Below, piece after piece: positions 1-7,571 of a stretch of 14,017 bases of DNA. The stretch comes from Candidatus Peregrinibacteria bacterium. Its GTDB lineage: Bacteria > Patescibacteriota > Gracilibacteria > Peribacterales > Peribacteraceae. Numbering within the stretch: the stretch's first letter is position 1; each line of letters opens with the position of its first letter. Where the stretch lies: positions 1 through 14,017 of the forward strand of contig JABJGX010000071.1 of assembly GCA_018662075.1 (NCBI GenBank), in the 5' to 3' direction. Under the pieces are notes generated by a model, which made no database searches, was not told the DNA's origin, and saw only the letters and a program-made list of their open reading frames with translations. A program made the translations under genes and the position numbers.

Positions 1-1
1 A

Positions 2-1618
2 AAGGCTCTTCACTTACTTGAAAGCGGAGCGAATGTTTTTTTAACAGGAGCTGCAGGTACAGGTAAGAGTTTCTTGCTTCAGCAGTTTCTTCGCGGCAAA
101 GACTGGGATTCCTACCCAATCCTCGCAAGTACAGGAACAGCAGCAATGCTTGTGAATGGTAGGACGTTTCATAGCTTCTTTGGACTTGGAATTATGGAAG
201 GAGGTCGCGATGCCACAGTATCGAGAGTACTTCGCAATGGACGGCTCCACAAAAGACTTCAGAAGGCAGAGTGTGTGATTATCGATGAGATCTCTATGCT
301 TTCAGGTGAAACTATTGCGACCGCTGAAGAAATCGCCCGTAATGTGAGAGAGAGTGTACGGCCTTGGGGAGGCCTTCGCATTATTGCGGTCGGAGACTTC
401 GCACAGTTGCCACCTGTACAGCGTGGAGGTGGTGCCGTTGATTGGGGTTTTACGCATGATGTATGGCGGGAATCTAATTTTTCACCTGCGTTCCTCGAAA
501 CACCAGTACGAACAAACGAACCACTACTCCTCGATGCACTGAACAACATCCGTGAAGGAAACGTTTCTTCTTCTGTTATAGAATTCCTACAAAGCAGAAC
601 TGTACCACCAAGCGATAGCTTTGATGGCACTCGGCTTTTCCCACATCGAGCAACAGCCGATAGGTATAACCACCAACGACTCGACATGCTTCCTGGCAGG
701 GAAAACATCTTCCCTACAAGTTACGAAGGACGTAACGTTTCTGTCGAACAGCTGAAAAGGCAATGTCCTATTGCAGAGGAATTGCACATCAAAATTGGCG
801 CACTTGTCATGTTGCGAAAGAACGACACGTCATTCCCCTATCAGTACGTCAATGGAACACTTGGCACCGTGATGGCGCTTTCCAATGAAGCCCTTACGCT
901 AAAGCTCCTTAGCGGGAAAACTATCGATATTGAACGTACGACTTTTTCATTAATTAATGGCAACGGTGAAGAGCAAGCAAGTGCCTATAACTTCCCGGTT
1001 ACTCTTGCATGGGCATCTACTATTCATAAAGCACAGGGTGCATCTATCGATTCCTTAATGATTAGCCTCACAAGGCTTTGGGAATCTGGACATGCCTATG
1101 TAGCACTTAGCCGAGCCCGCAGTGTTGAAGGGCTCTTCATAGAACAGTGGGATGAGCGAAGTATTTTTATCGATCCACTTGTGCAGGACTTCTATAACGT
1201 TATCCGAATGGAGTGGGAGGCGATCTCTGCAACGCTACCTGACACAAACCCAAATCTTTCTACTGAAACTCGATCAAAGCCCATCAAAAAGAAGAGAGCT
1301 GCGAAGGGCGGGAATCATAAAAAGACGTTGCCGCTTTTAGAGCAAAAAGTTCCTCTGGATAAGATTTCCAAGCAGCTAGAATGGAAAGAAGATACCATTA
1401 TTGGGCATATCGAAAAGCTCTTACTGGAGAAGGTCCCGATCGACATTGAGTACCTGAGGCCTGAAGAATACCAGTTTGAGCAGATTGCAGGCGCCTTCTA
1501 CCAGCATGGAATGGATACCCTAAAACCAATCTATGACGCGTGTAATGGCGAATATTCCTACTCAGAGGTAAAATTGGTAAAGCTCTTCCTCGAGAAGGAA
1601 GAAGGGGCACGGTTCTAA
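2..1618 (+). CDS. PIF1-like ATP-dependent DNA helicase with C-terminal helix-turn-helix (5' end cut off)
   Basis: A superfamily 1B helicase of the PIF1/RecD-like type, expected to unwind DNA with ATP in replication or repair. The frame is open from base 2, so the true start lies outside the window; a TTG at 74 is internal because the Walker A motif GAAGTGKS (partial residues 16-23) precedes it. Further motifs are Walker B DEIS (95-98), motif III GDFAQLPPV (131-139), motif V STIHKAQG (339-346) and motif VI YVALSRARS (366-374). After a basic linker (KKKR) the last ~90 residues resemble the helix-turn-helix domain found at the C-terminus of RecQ-type helicases (HTH_40). It ends with TAA, 58 bp before tRNA-Asn. 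The helicase assignment is secure; the HTH_40 assignment is from pattern memory and less sure. Confidence 0.93.
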   Translation, partial: KALHLLESGANVFLTGAAGTGKSFLLQQFLRGKDWDSYPILASTGTAAMLVNGRTFHSFFGLGIMEGGRDATVSRVLRNGRLHKRLQKAECVIIDEISMLSGETIATAEEIARNVRESVRPWGGLRIIAVGDFAQLPPVQRGGGAVDWGFTHDVWRESNFSPAFLETPVRTNEPLLLDALNNIREGNVSSSVIEFLQSRTVPPSDSFDGTRLFPHRATADRYNHQRLDMLPGRENIFPTSYEGRNVSVEQLKRQCPIAEELHIKIGALVMLRKNDTSFPYQYVNGTLGTVMALSNEALTLKLLSGKTIDIERTTFSLINGNGEEQASAYNFPVTLAWASTIHKAQGASIDSLMISLTRLWESGHAYVALSRARSVEGLFIEQWDERSIFIDPLVQDFYNVIRMEWEAISATLPDTNPNLSTETRSKPIKKKRAAKGGNHKKTLPLLEQKVPLDKISKQLEWKEDTIIGHIEKLLLEKVPIDIEYLRPEEYQFEQIAGAFYQHGMDTLKPIYDACNGEYSYSEVKLVKLFLEKEEGARF

Positions 1619-1637
1619 TAACTTTTGCATTAAACAC

Positions 1638-1665
1638 TTGGTTACAGGTGAAAAATGCGTATAAT
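1638..1665 (+). promoter_or_regulatory. Promoter of tRNA-Asn
   Basis: A perfect TATAAT box at 1660-1665 lies 16 bp after TTGGTT (1638-1643), which keeps the TTG core of a -35 element. The tRNA begins 11 nt after the -10 box, so the primary transcript would carry only a few extra 5' bases. The methyltransferase 18 nt downstream of the tRNA is probably on the same transcript. Confidence 0.6.
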
Positions 1666-1676
1666 TTCACTCACGT

Positions 1677-1751
1677 TCCTCTGTAGCTCAGTGGTAGAGC
1701 AATCGGCTGTTAACCGATGGGTCGCAAGTTCGAATCTTGCCGGAGGAGCCA
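1677..1751 (+). tRNA. tRNA-Asn, anticodon GTT
   Basis: A complete cloverleaf can be folded by hand. The acceptor stem is TCCTCTG (1677-1683) with CGGAGGA (1741-1747) and includes one G-U pair. The D-stem is GCTC/GAGC. The anticodon stem is ATCGG/CCGAT around the loop CTGTTAA, with anticodon GTT at 1709-1711. The T-arm is GCAAG-TTCGAAT-CTTGC. The discriminator base is G and CCA (1749-1751) is encoded. Anticodon GUU reads AAC and AAU codons. There is no integrase or duplicated 3' end nearby, so nothing suggests use as an attachment site. Confidence 0.97.
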
Positions 1752-1769
1752 ATTAATTAATCATATCCT

Positions 1770-2639
1770 ATGGACCAAAGAGCAAATACCTACACGCTTT
1801 TAGACTCAGGTAACTGTCTTAAGTTAGAACAAGTTGGTCCGTACCGCCTAATTCGGTCTGCCCCACAGGCAAACTGGCCTCCTGCTTTACCAGACAGGGA
1901 ATGGGAGAGTGCAGATGCAACACTTGAATGTGTACGAGAGGGAAAAGTTGAGTGGACAATACGAAACAATACATTGCCTGAAGAGTGGAATATTGATGTA
2001 CCACCGGGAGTCATGAATGTTAAACGTTCTGATTTTGGACATCTGGGTATTTTTCCAGAGCAAATGAGATACTGGGAACTCTTAGAGAAATCCTCAAAGA
2101 AGTGCATGGCTAAATATGGTGAATGTAATGTGCTAAACCTATTTGCATATACTGGAGGTTCTACCCTTGCATGTGCGAAGGGTGGAGCATCTGTTACGCA
2201 CCTCGATGCATCCAAGCCTTCGGTAACATGGGCACGAAAGAATGCCGATGCTTCTGGACTAGAAGATGCTCCAATACGCTGGATAGTTGATGATGTGCAA
2301 AAGTTCGTCAGTCGTGAGGTGCAACGCGGTAAGAAATATCATGGAATAATTCTCGACCCGCCTACATACGGAAAAGGAACAAAAGGAGAGACATGGAAGA
2401 TTGACGAAGACCTAGAGTCACTACTAGAGAACCTGAATCATCTGATGCACGAAGACTTCTCGTTTATGCAATTATCGGCACATTCAGCAAATTATCTGCC
2501 AGAAATACTCGAAGTTTTAGTGAAAGAGATTGTTTCATCAAAGTCTGGAACATATCTTACAGAAGACATGATACTAAAAGCTGCTCATGGTAATGATTTA
2601 CCAAGCGGAGCATCATGTTTGTATAGGCAGGATGCTTAG
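1770..2639 (+). CDS. RlmI/RlmK-like class I SAM-dependent methyltransferase, probably RNA-directed
   Basis: A 289-residue Rossmann-fold methyltransferase of the COG1092 type, the group that includes 23S rRNA methyltransferases RlmI and RlmK. Visible motifs: SAM-binding motif I in VLNLFAYTGGSTLACAKGGA (residues 121-140), an acidic residue D146 after strand 2, DDVQKFV (174-180), and motif IV DPPTYGKG (196-203). The N-terminal ~100 residues resemble the central linker of the family; no PUA domain is evident. At the position where RNA cytosine-C5 enzymes carry a cysteine-containing motif (compare FSCS in RlmI), this protein has LSAHS (235-239), so cytosine-C5 chemistry is doubtful. ATG at 1770 has no Shine-Dalgarno and follows the tRNA by 18 nt. 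It overlaps rlmN tail-to-tail by 4 bp. Exact substrate unknown. Confidence 0.82.
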   Translation: MDQRANTYTLLDSGNCLKLEQVGPYRLIRSAPQANWPPALPDREWESADATLECVREGKVEWTIRNNTLPEEWNIDVPPGVMNVKRSDFGHLGIFPEQMRYWELLEKSSKKCMAKYGECNVLNLFAYTGGSTLACAKGGASVTHLDASKPSVTWARKNADASGLEDAPIRWIVDDVQKFVSREVQRGKKYHGIILDPPTYGKGTKGETWKIDEDLESLLENLNHLMHEDFSFMQLSAHSANYLPEILEVLVKEIVSSKSGTYLTEDMILKAAHGNDLPSGASCLYRQDA

Positions 2640-3718
2640 CCAACTATCTTTCCATCACTCTTGATAGTAAGAGCCAACTGACCACAAGCTGCTGCGATAT
2701 CGCTACCCATGGTTTTTCGTTGTGTGACATCTATCCCTGCCTTTAGCAGTACATTCTTAAACTTCTCTATCCCCTCTTTACTACTCGCAGTGAACTCTTT
2801 GCCTTCAACTAAGTTTAGTGGAATAACGTTTACTTTCACCGCGCTTGTCTTCTTTACGAACTTTACAAGCCTCTTTGCCTCATCCTCATTATCGTTTACC
2901 CCAGAAATAAGTGTGTACTCAAATGTAATATGATGGCGACGGTTTCCAAGGGTCTGCTCATAGTCCTTTGTCCACTTCGCAAGGCGCTCGTGGAACCGAG
3001 GTGCAGTTGTAGGGACGATCTTGCGCCTACTCTCTTCTTCTGGGCTATGCAGAGAAATTGCAATCTTTACTGGTGGCCAATCTGGATCTGTCAGTATTCC
3101 TTCGAGCACTGGAAGTACACCGACCGTCGAAACGGTGATGCGTGTTGGTCCAATGTCTGTGTAGTCGAGCCATGTATGAATAGCTTTTTTGACGTTTTCA
3201 ACGTTGACCAGAGGTTCCCCCATTCCCATAAAAACCACATTAGAAATTCGCTGTGGGAGGTCGGGCTTTTCTGATAAGAACTGCTGCCAGAACCGAAACT
3301 GATCAGCAATTTCATCAGATGATAGATTTCGCTTTAGCCCCATAGTTCCTGTTGCACAGAATGTACAACCCATCGCGCATCCTATTTGTGATGAGACACA
3401 AATAGTCCACTGGTCTCTGTTATTCCGCATAAGTACGCTTTCAAAGTACTGGTCGTCGTTGCCTGCAAGAACAACCTTATGCGTATCTCCGGTTTTACTG
3501 GAAAGTGTTGTCACGGCTGTGCAGCTCATCCAAGGGATCTCTTTCTGCAGTATCTCTCGCATATCCTTCCCTAGCGTCGTCACATCATCCCACCCTTTCA
3601 TCGTCTCCGTGAAATACGCTTTCTCTATCTGCTTTAGTCGAAAGGCAGGCTCTTTGGGGAAAAGTTCTTTGAAGTGGTCATGCCGATTGAGTGGAGCATC
3701 AGTCTTAGCGATGAGCAC
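2636..3718 (-). CDS. rlmN: Dual-specificity RNA methyltransferase RlmN (radical SAM)
   Basis: Methylates C2 of an adenosine in 23S rRNA and, in studied bacteria, in some tRNAs, using a 4Fe-4S cluster and two SAM molecules. Counting from GTG 3718, the radical SAM motif CxxxCxxC is C114, C118, C121 in CAMGCTFC; the upstream conserved cysteine C107 lies in TICVSSQ; GMGEP is at 165-169; and the methyl-carrying cysteine C345 lies in MGSDIAAACGQL. All five key cysteines are present and the length (360 aa) is normal for the family. GTG 3718 is chosen because a TATATT box lies 7 nt upstream of it. An in-frame TTG at 3727 (three residues longer) is the alternative and has GGGAG 4 nt ahead. The gene stops with TAA inside the end of the preceding methyltransferase. 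Confidence 0.95.
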   Translation of the reverse strand: MLIAKTDAPLNRHDHFKELFPKEPAFRLKQIEKAYFTETMKGWDDVTTLGKDMREILQKEIPWMSCTAVTTLSSKTGDTHKVVLAGNDDQYFESVLMRNNRDQWTICVSSQIGCAMGCTFCATGTMGLKRNLSSDEIADQFRFWQQFLSEKPDLPQRISNVVFMGMGEPLVNVENVKKAIHTWLDYTDIGPTRITVSTVGVLPVLEGILTDPDWPPVKIAISLHSPEEESRRKIVPTTAPRFHERLAKWTKDYEQTLGNRRHHITFEYTLISGVNDNEDEAKRLVKFVKKTSAVKVNVIPLNLVEGKEFTASSKEGIEKFKNVLLKAGIDVTQRKTMGSDIAAACGQLALTIKSDGKIVG

Positions 3719-3725
3719 ATAATAC

Positions 3726-3731
3726 AATATA
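3726..3731 (-). promoter_or_regulatory. Putative -10 box of rlmN
   Basis: On the minus strand TATATT lies 7 nt before the GTG at 3718. This matches the spacing seen at other starts in this window and would give a leaderless or nearly leaderless mRNA. No -35 element is convincing. The box overlaps the alternative TTG start, which argues against that start. Confidence 0.35.
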
Positions 3732-3780
3732 CTCCCAATTTAGAGTGGAAACTGAGCCCTTTTCACTGCACAATATAGCC

Positions 3781-5175
3781 ATGAGATTCATATTATCTGC
3801 ACTAGTGGCATTCACAGTGGTTTTACCAACTGCAATGGCCGCCGAGCAGGAATATCGTGGTATCAATATTTCGCCTATCCAAAGCCTATATTCTCAGCAA
3901 TTAAGCAATCCCGAGAACGAAAGTATTGCGACGCAGATCGCAGATAAGCGACGCCTTATTCGTGAGATACTTGAGAAGAATATTACCAAAAAACTTGAAG
4001 TTCCAAATGAAGAAGATGCGCCAGTTCCGAGGGAAGAGTCGCTAACTAGCTCTATCGAGAAACAGACAGCAGTACTCTCTACCCTTGCTGGATTCTCCAA
4101 AGAAGCCAAGGTAGACAACGATCTTCTGAAGAAAGAAGAAAAAGAGATCTATCTAAAGCCAAAAGAAGAGGTCAGTGAAGCATTTAGGCTGACAGAATCC
4201 CATGCAGAGCTTTTGGCTAAAGTCGCTGTTGTGGAAGAGGAGATTGGTGTTGTTGGATCCCTAACAGACTTCCACACTAGCCGTCTCCAAAGGCTGCAGT
4301 TTAGCCAGCGACTAGAGCAGTACGGACTGCTGATTACACTTGGAAAATACTTTGCCATCATCATGGTGATTTTATTTGTCGAGAAAATAATCCGAAAGAA
4401 GTTCATCAGCAAGATTACAAAAACTGAATACCGCTATGCAGCGACGAAGCTCTTTACGACTACGGTCTACACGTTCACTCTTATTTGGATTGCTGGCGTA
4501 ACATTTAGCAAGAACCCAAGCTTACTTGCATCTGTTGCGATCATCGGTGCTGGACTTGCCATTGCCCTTCAAGATGTCGTGAAAGACTTAGTAGGAGGTT
4601 TTGTTATCTTTCAACACCAACTCTTTACCCGTGGTAATCGTATCTCGTTTGGGAATATCACCGGTGAAGTGATCGACTCTGGACTGCTACGTACTACTAT
4701 TCTTGAAATTGGTACTCGAACTGATTCCGATGCTCAGGAACGGACAGGAAAGACTCTCTCTATTCCAAATGCGCTTTTCCTTACACAGCCTGTTACCAAC
4801 CACAATGCATCATCAGACTTTGTACGAAGTGAGATGCAAATCACCATTACCTTCGAGAGTGATGCAGAAAAAGCAAAACAGATCCTCCAAAGGGTTATCG
4901 ATATAGAAACTGAAGACTACATCAAAAGAGATGATATGCAGGTACGCAGACGTATGCAGCTGTATTACTTCCGTCATGCGACTCGTGGCAACCAGGTCTA
5001 CATGAACATTGCTGCAGATGGTGTAGAGTTTACTATGCGCTTTACGACTCCTATTGGAGAACGTCGCCCTGTTGTTTCTAAGATCTCTTCAGCAGTCCTT
5101 GCACAGTTCGCCCTTGAGAAGGATATCGACCTTGCATACACAACGCAGAGGATTCTTGCGGAGGTAAAACAATAA
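3781..5175 (+). CDS. MscS-family mechanosensitive ion channel with long extracytoplasmic N-terminus
   Basis: A 464-residue small-conductance mechanosensitive channel relative, which would release solutes through the cytoplasmic membrane on osmotic down-shock. A signal peptide is likely (residues 1-20, cleavage after AMA). Residues ~22-180 form a charged, helix-rich region outside the core channel. Membrane helices lie at ~184-200 and ~225-243, and the pore-lining TM3 (248-278) carries the glycine/alanine pattern GAGLAIALQDVVKDLVGG. The beta domain follows (RISFGNITGEVIDSG, 287-301), then SIPNALF (327-333) and the C-terminal alpha/beta domain. The frame extends up to a GTG at 3745, but ATG 3781 gives a proper signal peptide. 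No Shine-Dalgarno is visible. It is divergent from rlmN (62 bp between starts) and faces a terminator shared with the next gene. Confidence 0.92.
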   Translation: MRFILSALVAFTVVLPTAMAAEQEYRGINISPIQSLYSQQLSNPENESIATQIADKRRLIREILEKNITKKLEVPNEEDAPVPREESLTSSIEKQTAVLSTLAGFSKEAKVDNDLLKKEEKEIYLKPKEEVSEAFRLTESHAELLAKVAVVEEEIGVVGSLTDFHTSRLQRLQFSQRLEQYGLLITLGKYFAIIMVILFVEKIIRKKFISKITKTEYRYAATKLFTTTVYTFTLIWIAGVTFSKNPSLLASVAIIGAGLAIALQDVVKDLVGGFVIFQHQLFTRGNRISFGNITGEVIDSGLLRTTILEIGTRTDSDAQERTGKTLSIPNALFLTQPVTNHNASSDFVRSEMQITITFESDAEKAKQILQRVIDIETEDYIKRDDMQVRRRMQLYYFRHATRGNQVYMNIAADGVEFTMRFTTPIGERRPVVSKISSAVLAQFALEKDIDLAYTTQRILAEVKQ

Positions 5176-5201
5176 AAAAAAGCCCACAGATACTGCAGGC
5201 T
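5174..5201 (-). terminator. Intrinsic terminator of the 125-residue membrane protein gene; partly usable for the channel gene
   Basis: Read on the minus strand, AGCCTGCAG pairs with CTGTGGGCT over nine positions (two G-U pairs) around a TAT loop and is followed by eight T. Read on the plus strand the two G-U pairs become A-C mismatches and the T-run is weak (CTTTGATATTTT), so the element should stop minus-strand transcription better. It fills the 41-bp gap between two converging genes. Confidence 0.75.
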
Positions 5202-5216
5202 CTTTGATATTTTGTA

Positions 5217-5594
5217 TTACGCTATGAATCCGTAGTATGCGAATACTGCTCCAAGAGCAATAACGACTACCTGCATAAGAGTTCTCTGCTTTTTCCAAAA
5301 TGCCATTTGTCCTATGATAGCATCTGGCTTTGCAAGAAGGATAACTCCCTTCACGCATGCAATCCAACCAATAAGAGTGATAGCACCAACGTAGCTTCCT
5401 TCCCAAACATTATTCATGTGAAGGATAACGTAACCAAAGATGAGAGCTATGATGCCTCCCAAGTAAATAAGTGATGAGTGATTCTCAAATTCGCTAAGTA
5501 GCTTATCGTAATGTGCCGGTGATAGAAGCATACCAATACCAATTGAAAGGTACATAAGCCCTAGTACCTGGGCAATCATTACTGAGTTTTCCAT
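5217..5594 (-). CDS. Small integral membrane protein, four helices, unknown function
   Basis: A 125-residue protein I cannot assign to a named family. Four hydrophobic segments lie at about residues 6-25, 41-60, 68-88 and 106-124, separated by short polar loops; the loop after helix 3 carries KPD and the one before helix 4 carries KKQR, which suggests a cytoplasmic side by the positive-inside rule. No catalytic or metal-binding pattern is visible. ATG 5594 follows a C-rich leader without a Shine-Dalgarno. The gene ends at a strong terminator and is transcribed alone, divergent from a lipoprotein gene. Length, regular hydrophobic pattern and the terminator make it a real gene. Confidence 0.8.
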   Translation of the reverse strand: MENSVMIAQVLGLMYLSIGIGMLLSPAHYDKLLSEFENHSSLIYLGGIIALIFGYVILHMNNVWEGSYVGAITLIGWIACVKGVILLAKPDAIIGQMAFWKKQRTLMQVVVIALGAVFAYYGFIA

Positions 5595-5673
5595 AAAATT
5601 GGGGGGTTAAAATATGTCTATAGTGTACCCCTCTGCTGTATATTTATGTCATATCTTTACAAATCAGCAACAA

Positions 5674-5679
5674 TATACC
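5674..5679 (+). promoter_or_regulatory. Putative -10 box of the lipoprotein gene at 5686
   Basis: TATACC lies 6 nt before ATG 5686, which would place the transcription start at or next to the start codon. No -35 element at the right distance is clear. Confidence 0.4.
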
Positions 5680-5685
5680 TTATTT

Positions 5686-6129
5686 ATGCTTAATCGCTTC
5701 TCTGTCGCATTACTAGCAGGAACCCTCTGTGGATGTACCGCAGTATCGCCAACAGATTCTTCTATGGAAGATTCTGATTTCTCTAAAGTAGGACTAGATA
5801 TTGAGTGGGGAGATACAGCCCCAGTGGAAAGGGAAAAAGACGATCCAGATGAAGAAGCAGTAGAAGCTCTACAAAAATCATATGATGCAGCAATTGAAGT
5901 GCGTGACATCCTGATCGATATGTCAAAAGAGATGAAGACAGAAACTAGGGAGTCTCTTGCTCCAGCACTGGGTGCATTTTCAAAAGATATCGACGCACTG
6001 AAATACTATGTCGATACTGCAACCTACGACGAGCTTACAGATGAAGAACATAGTGTTCTGCTGATTCTCACTGCAGACATAGAACATGCAATGACCGTCT
6101 TTGGCGACATACTAGCTGCACTTCTTTAA
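5686..6129 (+). CDS. Small acidic lipoprotein, unknown function
   Basis: A 147-residue protein with a lipoprotein signal: MLNRF, a short hydrophobic core, then LCGC with the lipid-carrying cysteine at residue 17. The mature part is strongly acidic near its N-terminus (DDPDEEAVEAL) and then mostly helical, ending in a hydrophobic FGDILAALL. No known domain is recognised. The open frame continues up to ATG 5614, but ATG 5686 places the signal peptide at the N-terminus and has a TATACC box 6 nt ahead. It overlaps the next gene tail-to-tail by 4 bp, and that gene also encodes a lipoprotein. Probably anchored to the outer face of the cytoplasmic membrane. Confidence 0.8.
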   Translation: MLNRFSVALLAGTLCGCTAVSPTDSSMEDSDFSKVGLDIEWGDTAPVEREKDDPDEEAVEALQKSYDAAIEVRDILIDMSKEMKTETRESLAPALGAFSKDIDALKYYVDTATYDELTDEEHSVLLILTADIEHAMTVFGDILAALL

Positions 6130-6731
6130 GGAAGTTCTGCTGCTGTAAAACGTAGACCTTCACCGGTATCAATAATTGTTTTTGGATCAGAGATCACCAC
6201 CGCATTGCGGAATAGTCCACCAATGATGATATCACCAATAATTTCATCATCCTGCACACTCCCCAACATGGTGAATGTTTTCTCCTGTTCTTCTATAGCA
6301 TCGATACCATAACCTGCATCGACAGTGGATGGGCCATCAAATAAAAATGCACCTTGGAACTCGAACGTGCCATCTTTTTGTAGCCGTCCTGTACAGAGTG
6401 TAGAGAACGATTCGACAAAACCATTCGCACCATCGTACACACTCTTGTCTGTAATGCGACCCTCAGTCCAGAAACGACAATCAATCTTCCTACTCGGAAA
6501 AATTGTCACACTGACCTCTCCATGGTAATCCGATACAAAAGAACGGCGGCTGTTTAATGCCCCACCTGTTGAAAGCTTTCCTATAAATGTCCTTCCCGTC
6601 CCTGTCATTACTTCCTCATCCTGCATTTCACCTGGTGGCAGTAAAATTGCCTCTCCAATTTCCTGCACTGCGGGCAAAGATGCTGTGCAGCCCGAGAGGA
6701 AAACGATAGCGATAAGAGGTGATAGACGCAT
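6126..6731 (-). CDS. Lipoprotein, beta-rich, unknown function
   Basis: A 201-residue protein with a clear lipobox LSGC (cysteine 15) after MRLSPLIAIVF. The mature part alternates hydrophobic and polar residues as in beta sheets and contains repeated glycine turns (GTGRTFIGKLSTGG, DGTFEFQG); similar patterns occur in MORN-like or beta-barrel-like repeats, but I cannot assign a family. Two cysteines (C83 and C112) could form a disulfide. The gene lies 13 bp downstream of the ZIP transporter gene on the same strand and is probably co-transcribed. A TAATAC sequence overlaps the transporter stop, 10 nt before this start, and could add a second promoter. No Shine-Dalgarno is visible. Confidence 0.8.
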   Translation of the reverse strand: MRLSPLIAIVFLSGCTASLPAVQEIGEAILLPPGEMQDEEVMTGTGRTFIGKLSTGGALNSRRSFVSDYHGEVSVTIFPSRKIDCRFWTEGRITDKSVYDGANGFVESFSTLCTGRLQKDGTFEFQGAFLFDGPSTVDAGYGIDAIEEQEKTFTMLGSVQDDEIIGDIIIGGLFRNAVVISDPKTIIDTGEGLRFTAAELP

Positions 6732-6744
6732 AAATATTTTGGTA

Positions 6745-7542
6745 TTACAGAACCTCTACAAATTTGAGTGCATACATAATGCCGATACCTGCAACGATAC
6801 TTAAGAGTTGCAAGATAGAACTACGGATTTTTGTCTCTTTATGCAATTCTGGAATAAGGTCTACCCCTGCAATGTAGAGGAAGTTACCAGCAGCAATTGG
6901 GAGGAGAATAGACTCTGCTACTGGAATCGCAGATTGCAAAGCGAGAACTCCAATGGCTCCGACAATTGCAGCACATGCAGAGAGGACATTGAATAGTATT
7001 GCCTTCTTTTTGGTAAATCCACTGTGGAGCAACACTGCAAAGTCGCCAATCTCCTGTGGAATTTCATGAAGCCCAACGGCGATAGTTGTTGCAATTCCCA
7101 CCTGAACATCAACAAGAAAACTGGCTGCAATAAGGGCTCCATCAATAAAGTTATGAAGTCCATCTGCAAACAAACTCATGATACCAATCTGATGATGGTG
7201 GTCATGACAATGCTCGTGCTTATCATCTGGCAATGTATGACAATGACGCCAGTGGATCAGCTTTTCAATAACAAAAGAGATAAGTATTCCCACTAGGATA
7301 AGCTCTGCTCCTTTCTCCATGTCTCCTGCCTCTGCCATTTCTGGAACAATGTGTAAAAATACATCTCCAAGCAATGCTCCAACAGAGAAGCTTACCAAGT
7401 ACAGCACACATGCTCGCAGTCTTTTTGATACCACCAAAGGAATAACCCCAACGAGTGATATCAGGCTGACGCCTACAACTGCTCCAATAGCGAGAAGGTT
7501 ATTATCCATATAGTCATCCCATGATACAGAGATTTTGGCCAT
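6745..7542 (-). CDS. ZIP-family divalent metal (zinc) transporter
   Basis: A 265-residue membrane protein of the ZIP family (LIV-1-like), which imports Zn2+ or related metals across the cytoplasmic membrane. Signature elements: the histidine-rich loop between helices 3 and 4 (about residues 97-117, with HEHCHDHHH), helix 4 HNFIDG (130-135), and helix 5 HEIPQEIGDF (159-168), which supplies the binuclear metal site. The helix 6-7 region has NFLYIAGVDLIPELH (220-234). ATG 7542 is chosen; TTG 7548 (two residues longer) and ATG 7509 (11 residues shorter, directly before helix 1) are alternatives, and none has a good Shine-Dalgarno. It is followed in the same direction by a lipoprotein gene, and divergent from the HTTM unit with only 29 bp between starts. 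Metal preference cannot be read from the sequence. Confidence 0.93.
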   Translation of the reverse strand: MAKISVSWDDYMDNNLLAIGAVVGVSLISLVGVIPLVVSKRLRACVLYLVSFSVGALLGDVFLHIVPEMAEAGDMEKGAELILVGILISFVIEKLIHWRHCHTLPDDKHEHCHDHHHQIGIMSLFADGLHNFIDGALIAASFLVDVQVGIATTIAVGLHEIPQEIGDFAVLLHSGFTKKKAILFNVLSACAAIVGAIGVLALQSAIPVAESILLPIAAGNFLYIAGVDLIPELHKETKIRSSILQLLSIVAGIGIMYALKFVEVL

Positions 7543-7563
7543 TCTCAACGAAGAGAGTACAAT
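7535..7563 (+). promoter_or_regulatory. Promoter of the split HTTM unit
   Basis: TACAAT (7558-7563) sits 8 nt before ATG 7572, and TTGGCC (7535-7540) lies 17 bp upstream of it as a partial -35 element. The predicted transcript starts at or within two bases of the ATG. The region overlaps the start of the divergent ZIP gene, so the two promoters share DNA. Confidence 0.5.
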
Positions 7564-7571
7564 TTTATCTA

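Noticed and set aside
74..76. TTG at 74 as the start of the helicase gene
   Set aside because: The Walker A motif GAAGTGKS is encoded in the same frame at 47-70, upstream of it, so the gene starts outside the window.
1677..1751. tRNA-Asn as an integration site
   Set aside because: No integrase gene and no repeated copy of the tRNA 3' end is visible within the window.
5089..5406. 105-codon minus-strand frame overlapping the channel end and the four-helix gene
   Set aside because: It runs across a strong terminator and overlaps a better membrane-protein frame on the same strand.
5656..5679. TTTACA with TATACC as a full promoter for the lipoprotein gene
   Set aside because: The spacer is only 12 bp, too short for a standard sigma-70 promoter; only the -10 part is kept.
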